Shown here one piece after another: positions 57,592-64,000 of a DNA stretch of 64,000 bases. A program made the translations under genes and the position numbers. This DNA comes from Allolucifera butyrica (GTDB taxonomy: Bacteria; Bacillota; Negativicutes; Sporomusales; UPPP01), in the NCBI RefSeq assembly GCF_900476375.1, contig NZ_UPPP01000073.1, forward strand, positions 1 through 64,000. Reading direction: 5' to 3'. Position 1 is the first letter of the stretch, and each line of letters opens with the position of its first letter. Below the pieces are notes generated by a model. It was not told the origin of the DNA. It ran no database searches and saw only the letters and a program-made list of their open reading frames with translations.

Positions 57592-58983
57592 GTGACGGAA
57601 GTAATTTTGGAAGATATATTAACGGCGAAGGAAAATCGCCGTTTGCGCCAAATCGCACTTATCGACCGGTATGGTCTGCCGGTGGTCAGCATTACGCTTA
57701 CTATTCCCGGCAGTGTAAAGGATAGTCCGGTTTTACGCTGCTTGAGAGATTATGGCGTCGAGAAAATTAAAGGTTGTTGTGATGTGGTTGCCACGGAAGA
57801 GATAAATTCTTTTACCGGTCCGGAAGCCTTATTGGCTGTACGGCAGGAGGCAGGCAGTCTGAAGAGGCTTGTAAGCCGCGTAGAGGAGGAGCAATCCTTT
57901 GGGCGCTTGCTGGACATGGATGTGCTCGATGAGCGGGGTGCGTCTGTTGCCTGTGCGGAACGGGGCATTGGGCGGTCTTGTTTGTTATGCGGCCGGCCGG
58001 CAGTCGTCTGTATGAGGGAGCAAACTCACCCGGCAGAGGAGCTTCGCTCAGCCGTTGAGAATTTGTTAAACAGGTTTAAAGCGCATCAGGCCCACCGGAC
58101 GGGTTTGCTAGCGGAGAAGCTGGGGGAACTGGCTTTGGAGGCCATGTTGTTTGAAGTCGCGTGTACCCCATCTCCGGGACTGGTTGACAGGAATAACAGC
58201 GGGGCTCATATGGATATGGATTTTTTCACGTTTTTATCCAGTTCGGCCTCCCTGGCACAAACTATGGCCTGCTGTGCTCAAGCCGGTTTGAATCATAACG
58301 GTCCTTTGCCGGACCTTTTACCGGTACTGCGTCTTATCGGGCGGGAGGGAGAACAGCGCATGCTGGAAGCAACGGGTGGTGTCAATACCCAGAAAGGCCT
58401 TCTGTTTGCCTTAGGCGTGGTTGTGGCCGTAAGCGGTTGGCTGCTACGGGAGAGCGGGCAACCGGATGTTCCGTCCGTATTTGAAGCGGTCGCCGCCTCG
58501 ACGGAGGGTATTGTAGCCCGGGAATTGGCTACCGCCGCGAACAAAAGGGAAAACCAAAGAACAGCCGGCGAGCGGTTGTATCTTACCTGGGGTGTAACCG
58601 GAATCCGCGGTGAAATGGAAGCGGGCATTCCGGCGGTACGGGAGCGGGCTTTGCCGGTATTGAAGCACGCTTTGGCCGGTGGTCTGAATCCGAATGACGC
58701 TTTGGTGCACACGTTGTTGGAATTAATGACCTGTGTTGAAGACACTACGGTGATGAACCGTCACGATCCGGACAAACTACGGCAGTGGGCCCGGCAGAAG
58801 GCGGCGCGTTTTTTGGCGGACGGCGGTATGGAACAGCCATCCGCCCGGCAGAAAGCGGAAGAGTTGGACAAGGAATTTATTGCCCATAACGTAAGCTGCG
58901 GCGGTGCGGCCGACTTGCTGGCCGTGACCTGGTTTTTGTATCGTTTTGCCGGCTTGGGCCAAAAGAATGGTACTGACGCTTAA
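57592..58983 (+). CDS. citXG: Bifunctional CitX-CitG (citrate lyase prosthetic-group synthesis)
   Basis: 463 residues, GTG start with SD AAAGGAGA. The N-terminal part (about 1-165) is CitX, holo-ACP synthase for citrate lyase: RQIALIDRYGLPVVSITLTI near 19-38 and ACAERGIGRSCLLCGRPAVVC near 119-139 (quoted in full as 21 is avoided: read ACAERGIGRSCLLCG). The C-terminal part (about 175-463) is CitG, triphosphoribosyl-dephospho-CoA synthase: CTPSPGLVDRNNSGAHMDMD near 198-217 and VNTQKGLLFALG near 264-275. Such fusions occur in some citrate fermenters. No citrate lyase subunits (citD, citE, citF) are in the window. Confidence 0.88.
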   Translation: MTEVILEDILTAKENRRLRQIALIDRYGLPVVSITLTIPGSVKDSPVLRCLRDYGVEKIKGCCDVVATEEINSFTGPEALLAVRQEAGSLKRLVSRVEEEQSFGRLLDMDVLDERGASVACAERGIGRSCLLCGRPAVVCMREQTHPAEELRSAVENLLNRFKAHQAHRTGLLAEKLGELALEAMLFEVACTPSPGLVDRNNSGAHMDMDFFTFLSSSASLAQTMACCAQAGLNHNGPLPDLLPVLRLIGREGEQRMLEATGGVNTQKGLLFALGVVVAVSGWLLRESGQPDVPSVFEAVAASTEGIVARELATAANKRENQRTAGERLYLTWGVTGIRGEMEAGIPAVRERALPVLKHALAGGLNPNDALVHTLLELMTCVEDTTVMNRHDPDKLRQWARQKAARFLADGGMEQPSARQKAEELDKEFIAHNVSCGGAADLLAVTWFLYRFAGLGQKNGTDA

Positions 58984-59064
58984 CGGGCATTTCGCTACCG
59001 CTTAGGCATATTGGAATAATTTTATATTTTGCAGATTGAAATAGAGAAAGAAGGATTTTCGACT

Positions 59065-60315
59065 GTGCAATTTGATATTCATCCGCTTAACTTAATGAAA
59101 GCGTTATCGCTGTCGTTGGAATTGTCGACAGGCGGCCTGTCCCGGCATCACTGGCGTACGGCTATGATTGCCGCCCGGATTGCCGGATATTTGAAGCTGG
59201 ACGACTGGCAGTACCAGACACTGGTGTATGCCGCCTTACTTCACGATATCGGCGCTGCTTCCAACTGGACCGAAAGGAAACAAGTGTATGTCCTTGATGG
59301 GACTGCAAGCATTCATGCCCAGGCCGGGTATCAACTATTGAATAACTCACCGAAACTGGGGATGCTGGCTGAGCCCATCCGGTATCATCATGTTTTCTGG
59401 GACGGGTCTAACAGTCCGGATGGCTTAGCCGGGCCCGATATTCCGCTGCTTAGCCGTATCATTAGTATTGCCGACACCTTAGAAGTCCTGATTAAGGATA
59501 AGGGCAATATCTTGGAACAAAAGTTTACTATATTGAGTTTCATCCGTCAGTTAAACGGGAAGGCATTTGACCCCGAACTAGTCAGGATTGTGCATGAACT
59601 GGCACGGCAGGAAAGCTTCTGGTTGGACCTGGTCAACCCTTATTATTATCAAAATTTTTTCCATAATGTTGATTTTTACGGTAAATTATGGTTTACGATT
59701 GACGACCTGCAAAATATTGGTGAAATCTTTGCGACCATTATCGACCGTACCAGCCGGTTTACGGCACGTCATTCCCGTAGCGTTTCCATCGTGGCGTCGT
59801 TTTTGGCAAAAGTCAGGGGGTTCAGTGCGGAGGAAGTTCAATTGATGCGGATTGCCGGCCTTTTTCATGACCTTGGCAAACTGGCCGTACCCAATCATAT
59901 CCTGGAAAAGCCGGGAAAATTGACTGACGGCGAATATGCCGTTATTAAGCAGCATGTATACTATACCTACCGTATTCTGGAACAGATTGACGGGTTTCAA
60001 ATGATTGCCGAGTGGGCCGCCTATCACCATGAAACATTGGACGGTTCAGGTTATCCTTTCCGGGTGGGAGAAGCATCCCTACGGCTGGGGTCCCGTATCG
60101 TGGCGGTGGCTGATGTATTTGTAGCGCTCACGGAGGAACGTCCTTACCGGCAGCCGCTGGATTGCCGGCAAGTGGAGAAGATCATGCGGACTATGGTTGA
60201 CAACCGGAAATTAGACGGTAAGATTGTTGAGGAGCTTTTTCTTCACTGTGACCGGGTCTATTCCTTGCTCTATTCTTCCCGTCCAGCTTGCCGGGTAGAG
60301 CCGGCCGGGGCCTGA
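59065..60315 (+). CDS. HD-GYP domain protein, candidate cyclic-di-GMP phosphodiesterase
   Basis: 416 residues from the GTG at 59065 (AAGGA upstream, slightly long spacing); an in-frame TTG at 59029 is the alternative. Two HD-type domains: N-terminal with HHWRTAMIAARIAGYLK and LLHDIGAAS (about 27-68), and a C-terminal HD-GYP with FTARHSRSV near 230, LFHDLGKLAVP near 268-278, HHETLDGSGYP near 324-334 and VADVFVALTEERPYR beyond. Degenerate first HD may be sensory. Hydrolyses cyclic-di-GMP or a related dinucleotide (family inference). Confidence 0.88.
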   Translation: MQFDIHPLNLMKALSLSLELSTGGLSRHHWRTAMIAARIAGYLKLDDWQYQTLVYAALLHDIGAASNWTERKQVYVLDGTASIHAQAGYQLLNNSPKLGMLAEPIRYHHVFWDGSNSPDGLAGPDIPLLSRIISIADTLEVLIKDKGNILEQKFTILSFIRQLNGKAFDPELVRIVHELARQESFWLDLVNPYYYQNFFHNVDFYGKLWFTIDDLQNIGEIFATIIDRTSRFTARHSRSVSIVASFLAKVRGFSAEEVQLMRIAGLFHDLGKLAVPNHILEKPGKLTDGEYAVIKQHVYYTYRILEQIDGFQMIAEWAAYHHETLDGSGYPFRVGEASLRLGSRIVAVADVFVALTEERPYRQPLDCRQVEKIMRTMVDNRKLDGKIVEELFLHCDRVYSLLYSSRPACRVEPAGA

Positions 60316-60395
60316 ACCTTTGCTGGGTCAAAGCTGTAGCGCGGAAAGCAAACGATATTTTTCGTCTATATTCATATAGTCAGGAGGGTTTGTTC

Positions 60396-60821
60396 ATGGG
60401 ATATACAATAAAGCAGGTGGCGGAAACCCTGGATTTAACGGCGTACACGCTGCGGTATTATGAGAAGGAAGGTTTGCTGCCGTTTATTGAGCGGGATAAA
60501 AACGGCAACCGGATCTTTAATGACAATGATGTGGAATGGGTTTCGCTGATTCGCTGTTTGCGGGATACGGGAATGTCTGTCAGTGAAATTAAACGTTATG
60601 TTGAACTTTGCCTGGAGGGAGACAAAACAGTCGAGGTTCGCCGGCTGATATTGCTGCAGCATAAAAAGGAAGTAGAACAGAAAATTGAACAAATGAATGG
60701 ATATCTAGTTAGAATCAACAAGAAGTTAAGTTATTATGATAATTTTGTAATTGGTCAGGTCGACTGCTGCAACCCTAAAGTCAAGGGAATAAAGCAGCGG
60801 AACATAGCCAAAAATCGTTGA
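60396..60821 (+). CDS. MerR family transcriptional regulator
   Basis: 141 residues from the ATG at 60396 (SD AGGAGGG). MerR winged HTH at 1-70 (YTIKQVAETLDLTAYTLRYY, then EKEGLLPF), coiled-coil dimer helix about 80-115, and a short tail with CysCys at about 126-127. No clear effector domain. Neighbours give no firm target; a DUF362 gene follows after a terminator. Confidence 0.88.
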   Translation: MGYTIKQVAETLDLTAYTLRYYEKEGLLPFIERDKNGNRIFNDNDVEWVSLIRCLRDTGMSVSEIKRYVELCLEGDKTVEVRRLILLQHKKEVEQKIEQMNGYLVRINKKLSYYDNFVIGQVDCCNPKVKGIKQRNIAKNR

Positions 60822-60831
60822 TGTCCGGAAA

Positions 60832-60866
60832 AAAGCGGAGACATTATTGTCTTTGCTTTTTTTTTC
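60832..60866 (+). terminator. Terminator after the MerR gene
   Basis: AAAGCGGAGACA with TGTCTTTGCTTT (two G-T pairs), TTAT loop, and a T-run. Confidence 0.75.
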
Positions 60867-60965
60867 TGTATTAGAGACGAAGCCTATTGACTTTGAGCGT
60901 ACTCGAAGGGATAAAATATACTTACTTTGTGAGTTGAGAAATTAAATAAAAATGAGGAGGATCTT

Positions 60966-62090
60966 ATGGAAAAGTCAAAGGTTTTTTTCACAAATCTGCG
61001 GGTGTCACCCAATATGAATTTACTGCAGAAACTGGCGAAACTGGTTAAGAAAGCCGGGATGGAACAAATTGATTTTGAAAATAAGTTTACGGCAATTAAA
61101 ATACATTTTGGTGAGCCGGGAAATCTTGCTTTTCTGCGACCGAATTACGCCAAGGTTATTATTGATATCATTAAAGAAAAGGGCGGCCAGGTTTTTCTTA
61201 CCGATTGCAACACATTGTATGTAGGCAGACGCAAAAATGCGCTGGAGCATTTAGATGCCGCCTATGAGAATGGGTACAATCCGCTTACCACCGGCTGCCA
61301 GATATTGATCGGCGACGGATTGAAAGGGACTGATGAGGCCTACGTTCCCGTGCCCAACGGCGAATACGTGAAAGAAGCTAAAATTGGGCAGGCTATCATG
61401 GATGCAGATATTGTTATCAGCTTGAACCATTTTAAGGGTCATGAACTGGCCGGCTTCGGCGGGGCCTTGAAAAATATTGGTATGGGCTGCGGTTCCCGGG
61501 CCGGTAAGATGGAAATGCACAGTGACGGCAAGCCGGTTGTAAACAGTAAGGTTTGTGTAGGCTGCGGCGCCTGCGCCAAAATCTGTGCTCACAGTGCAAT
61601 CACGGTTGTAGACAAAAAGGCAAGAATAGACCATAGTAAATGTGTTGGCTGCGGCAGATGCATAGGCACCTGTCACTTTAATGCGATTGTCCCGGCTTGG
61701 GATGAGTCCAGCGATATCCTCAATAAAAAAATGGCCGAATATGCCGCGGCCGTGTTACATGACAGACCCCATTTTCATATAAGCTTAGTGATTGACGTGG
61801 CGCCATTCTGCGATTGCCATGCCGAAAATGACGTCCCCATTATTCCTGATATCGGTATGTTTGCCTCCTTTGACCCGGTAGCACTCGATATGGCCTGTGC
61901 CGAAATGGCGAACCGGGCGCCGGTCATTGCCGGCAGTTACCTGGAAGAACAACTGCAAAAACAGAGTGGCAAGGGTGGTGTCCAGGACCATTTCTGCGCT
62001 ACCCATCCGGAAACCAATTGGCAGTCTTGTATGGACCACGCGGAAAAAATCGGCATTGGCACAAAGCGGTATGAACTCATTGAAATCTAA
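60966..62090 (+). CDS. DUF362 protein with two 4Fe-4S ferredoxin motifs
   Basis: 374 residues. DUF362 region with IKIHFGEPGNLAFLRPNYAK near 47-66 and LNHFKGHELAGFGGALKNIG near 158-177, then two clusters CVGCGACAKIC near 198-208 and CVGCGRCIGTC near 227-237, then the rest of the fold. Common in anaerobes; exact reaction unknown, probably redox or cofactor related. SD GAGGAGG. Confidence 0.85.
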   Translation: MEKSKVFFTNLRVSPNMNLLQKLAKLVKKAGMEQIDFENKFTAIKIHFGEPGNLAFLRPNYAKVIIDIIKEKGGQVFLTDCNTLYVGRRKNALEHLDAAYENGYNPLTTGCQILIGDGLKGTDEAYVPVPNGEYVKEAKIGQAIMDADIVISLNHFKGHELAGFGGALKNIGMGCGSRAGKMEMHSDGKPVVNSKVCVGCGACAKICAHSAITVVDKKARIDHSKCVGCGRCIGTCHFNAIVPAWDESSDILNKKMAEYAAAVLHDRPHFHISLVIDVAPFCDCHAENDVPIIPDIGMFASFDPVALDMACAEMANRAPVIAGSYLEEQLQKQSGKGGVQDHFCATHPETNWQSCMDHAEKIGIGTKRYELIEI

Positions 62091-62135
62091 GGATTTTTTG
62101 CCACTTCCTCCCGCTGAATCAGCTCTTCTTAAGCC

Positions 62136-62164
62136 TTGAATTTGCTGTAGGAATGAGATATAAT
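62136..62164 (+). promoter_or_regulatory. Sigma-A-type promoter of the second MFS gene
   Basis: TTGAAT (62136-62141), 17-base spacer, TATAAT (62159-62164). Transcription would begin near 62171 and at once meet the hairpin at 62184. Confidence 0.78.
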
Positions 62165-62183
62165 GTTAAAAAGCATAAACTGG

Positions 62184-62212
62184 AAAGTCCAGAAGGGATT
62201 CTGGACTTTTTC
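62184..62212 (+). terminator. Terminator-type hairpin directly after the promoter
   Basis: AAAGTCCAGAA-GGGA-TTCTGGACTTT followed by TTTC. It lies between the promoter at 62136 and the MFS start, so it is either the terminator of the DUF362 gene or an attenuator. Confidence 0.8.
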
Positions 62213-62218
62213 TTAGTA

Positions 62219-62326
62219 ACAGAAAGTATAACTTTTCGGGATATTCTTATATAAGCTGTTTTTGTGAAATGCCGAAAAGTAAAATACTTTCTTCCTGTTT
62301 AAAGACCCTTTGGGTCTTTCTTATAT
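62219..62326 (+). repeat. Dispersed 110-bp element R3, copy 3
   Basis: CAGAAAGTATAACTTTTCGG, CCGAAAAGTAAAATACTTTC, then AAAGACCCTTTGGGTCTTTCTTATAT. Ends 17 bases before the MFS start codon, again pointing to the downstream gene. Confidence 0.84.
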
Positions 62327-62343
62327 GAGACTGGAGATTTTTC

Positions 62344-63516
62344 ATGGCAAAACAACCATTATGGACGCAAGAATTTTTGGGGATGAGCTTAAGCAGCTTT
62401 TTTCAGTATATGACTCATTATGCTTTAATCGCAGCTCTCCCGGTCTTTGTTATTGATACGTTAAAAGGAAACGACTGGCAGGCGGGACTGGCAATGACCT
62501 TTTTTCAGATTGGTGCCGTGCTGTGCCGTCCGCTGGCCGGTAAATGGATTGATGAATTCGATAAAAGGAAAATGCTGTTTATTTCGTTAGGCGCTTTTTT
62601 GCTGGTCAGCCTAATGTATTTAGATGCAAAGGGCCTGTATTTTTTATTAGTAATTCGCTTACTCCACGGGGCGGTCTTTGCGACAGGCAGCACAACCACA
62701 GCAACGCTGGCGGCTTTAGTTTTGCCAAGGCAACGCAAAGGAGAGGGAATCGGTTATTTTGCCGTGTTTTCCAACTTGGCGATGGTAATCGGTCCTTTTT
62801 TTGGCTTAACGGTCATTTCCCATTATCGATTTAATATATTATTTACCGGATGCGTAGTCCTGGCCATATTGTCTTTTTGGTGCGGCAGTAAAATTCGGTT
62901 ATCCGACGTTGCTCTTGAGCCGAAGAAGACGGATCGCTCATTGAACTGGAATTGCTTTATAGAACCCAAAGCTCTGCCGGTAGCTCTGATCGGCGGTTTG
63001 TTGTTTTTTGCCTATACGGGGGTGCTGGTATTCATTCCCATCTACGCCAAACAGCTTGGTCTGCCGGAATACACGAGCCTGTTTTTTGCGGTGTTTGCTT
63101 TAGTGATTGTGGCTACCCGGCCGGTCGTAGGCAAGCTATTTGACCAATGTGGTGCAAATACGATTGTTTATCCGGGGTTTATCCTGTTCATTCTGGGTTT
63201 AATTGGCCTGAGTCAGGTGCAAGGACTTCCGGGTTTTCTAACGGCAGGGGCTATTATTGGAAGCGGTTTTGGGGCTCTTACCCCTGTATTTCAAACGCTG
63301 GCGATCCAAGTCTCGCCCGGGCACCGGGCCGGAGTCGCTACGGCTACCTATTTCTGGGCTCTGGATATCAGTGTAGGATTGGGGTCATTTTTTCTTAGCG
63401 TGGTGGCTTCTCATACCGGTTATCGCGCCATGTATCTGCTGGCCGCGACAATTGTTGCTTTTACTACGGCAATTTACTATTGCTTATGGCGGCAAAAAGC
63501 TGTGCTGGCGGAATGA
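62344..63516 (+). CDS. Major facilitator superfamily transporter
   Basis: 390 residues, twelve hydrophobic helices. Loop 2-3 motif PLAGKWIDEFDKRKMLFISL near 61-80, and ALVIVATRPVVGKLFDQCGA near 250-269 in the second half. YfkF/arabinose-efflux-like layout, probably an exporter; substrate unknown. SD GGAG nine bases before ATG. The leader carries two terminator-like hairpins, so expression is likely attenuated. Confidence 0.88.
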   Translation: MAKQPLWTQEFLGMSLSSFFQYMTHYALIAALPVFVIDTLKGNDWQAGLAMTFFQIGAVLCRPLAGKWIDEFDKRKMLFISLGAFLLVSLMYLDAKGLYFLLVIRLLHGAVFATGSTTTATLAALVLPRQRKGEGIGYFAVFSNLAMVIGPFFGLTVISHYRFNILFTGCVVLAILSFWCGSKIRLSDVALEPKKTDRSLNWNCFIEPKALPVALIGGLLFFAYTGVLVFIPIYAKQLGLPEYTSLFFAVFALVIVATRPVVGKLFDQCGANTIVYPGFILFILGLIGLSQVQGLPGFLTAGAIIGSGFGALTPVFQTLAIQVSPGHRAGVATATYFWALDISVGLGSFFLSVVASHTGYRAMYLLAATIVAFTTAIYYCLWRQKAVLAE

Positions 63517-63521
63517 AACGG

Positions 63522-63989
63522 TCAGTTCTGATCGGGCGGCTTAAAATCCTGCTCTGTTTCGGACTTTGTAAGCTTTGTCTTATAGGCCGGCTGCGCGAGA
63601 ATATTGGCAAGGATACCCCGGAAAATGGAATTGGACTCAGAAATGTTCTGCATAGCCATTCGCGGGACAAGAAATCCCAGGGACAAGCCGAAAATCAATG
63701 TAGCAATCAAGGCTCCGAGTTGTTCATTCGAGTCAAAATACACATAGCTTGTTACTCCCCAACGCATCATTATCGTACTTAAGAGCCAAAGATAAAACCC
63801 CACTAACATTCCTTTGAGGATACTTCGGCTTACTCCGGCATATAGCAGGAAAATATAAAAGCTGATGCCCCATAATCCTCCGATTATAAAATGACCGGTT
63901 AAACCGATTAAAGTACCTAATTGGGTGGATACTTGACTGGCCGGCAAGAACATTCCCGCTGCCGCTTCCCAGACGGAGGTATGCTGCAA
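63522..63989 (-). CDS. Membrane protein of unknown function, possibly cut by the window end
   Basis: At least 155 residues; the frame stays open to base 64000, so the true start may lie outside. Four hydrophobic helices (about 26-48, 55-72, 88-108 and others) and a polar C-terminal tail ending FKPPDQN. The layout resembles the YqhR-type small membrane proteins of Firmicutes, but I cannot confirm this. It converges on the MFS gene with only a five-base gap. Confidence 0.65.
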   Translation of the reverse strand: MQHTSVWEAAAGMFLPASQVSTQLGTLIGLTGHFIIGGLWGISFYIFLLYAGVSRSILKGMLVGFYLWLLSTIMMRWGVTSYVYFDSNEQLGALIATLIFGLSLGFLVPRMAMQNISESNSIFRGILANILAQPAYKTKLTKSETEQDFKPPDQN

Positions 63990-64000
63990 GCCTGTTTTAA

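Noticed and set aside
1..64000. CRISPR array, tRNA, rRNA, integrase or replication origin
   Set aside because: No regularly spaced direct repeats, no cloverleaf or rRNA-like sequence, and no integrase or DnaA-box cluster were noticed on reading.

Overview
The window reads as chromosome of an anaerobic, endospore-type Firmicute, most likely a Negativicute of the Sporomusaceae group (inference from gene content only). Supporting genes are a Spo0E-like phosphatase, a pyruvate:ferredoxin oxidoreductase, HutP antitermination, LevR/sigma-54 control of a mannose-family PTS, a GutM-type glucitol PTS locus, and many ferredoxin-domain proteins. No rRNA, tRNA, CRISPR array, complete insertion sequence or replication origin was recognised. 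Base composition is AT-rich in the first 7 kb and more balanced afterwards.

Layout. 0.1-5.1 kb: AraM-type glycerol-1-phosphate dehydrogenase, GutM, glucitol PTS (SrlA, SrlE, SrlB) and a NagD/AraL-type HAD phosphatase, closed by a terminator. 5.1-5.8 kb: a small phage-type coiled-coil/membrane protein and a doubtful ORF. 5.9-15 kb: a YheO-type regulator followed by RidA, threonine dehydratase, an amino-acid permease, two-subunit serine dehydratase and PFOR, which together turn serine and threonine into acyl-CoA. 15.1-18.8 kb: siroheme/ferredoxin reductase and CoA-disulfide-reductase/rhodanese, divergent from a LysR regulator. 19-22 kb: soluble chemoreceptor-like protein, AmtB and PII. 22.2-23.1 kb: a cluster of four previously easy-to-miss microproteins. 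23.4-27.3 kb: EamA transporter with a leader-peptide-type 5' region, MFS transporter, Spo0E-like protein, DUF2156 protein.

27.3-31 kb: histidine catabolism (HutG, HutP, HutH). Both hutG and hutH are preceded by three NAG triplets at exact 7-nt period followed by a terminator, the arrangement expected for HutP antitermination. 31-40.6 kb: a complete arabinoside utilisation set (lipoprotein, two permeases, GH51 arabinofuranosidase, YesM/YesN two-component pair, MsmX-type ATPase). 40.7-41.2 kb: divergent microproteins, one with eight consecutive cysteines. 41.4-44.8 kb (minus strand): class II aldolase, GlcD, GlcF. 45-46.7 kb: exported 5'-nucleotidase. 46.8-52.6 kb (minus strand): mannose-family PTS (IIA, IIB, IIC, IID) with a -24/-12 promoter, and its LevR-type activator. 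52.8-55.1 kb: a candidate structured RNA, a 28-residue membrane peptide and a transmembrane chemoreceptor. 55.2-64 kb: secreted protein, ACT-only protein, small cysteine protein, CitXG fusion, HD-GYP protein, MerR regulator, DUF362 ferredoxin, MFS transporter and a membrane protein running off the window end.

The intergenic regions are unusually rich: four dispersed repeat families (one 110-bp element always pointing the same way toward the downstream gene), several very short ORFs with strong ribosome-binding sites, and palindromes placed directly against start sites. Starts were moved from the longest open frame wherever a Shine-Dalgarno (SD) sequence clearly favours an internal start.
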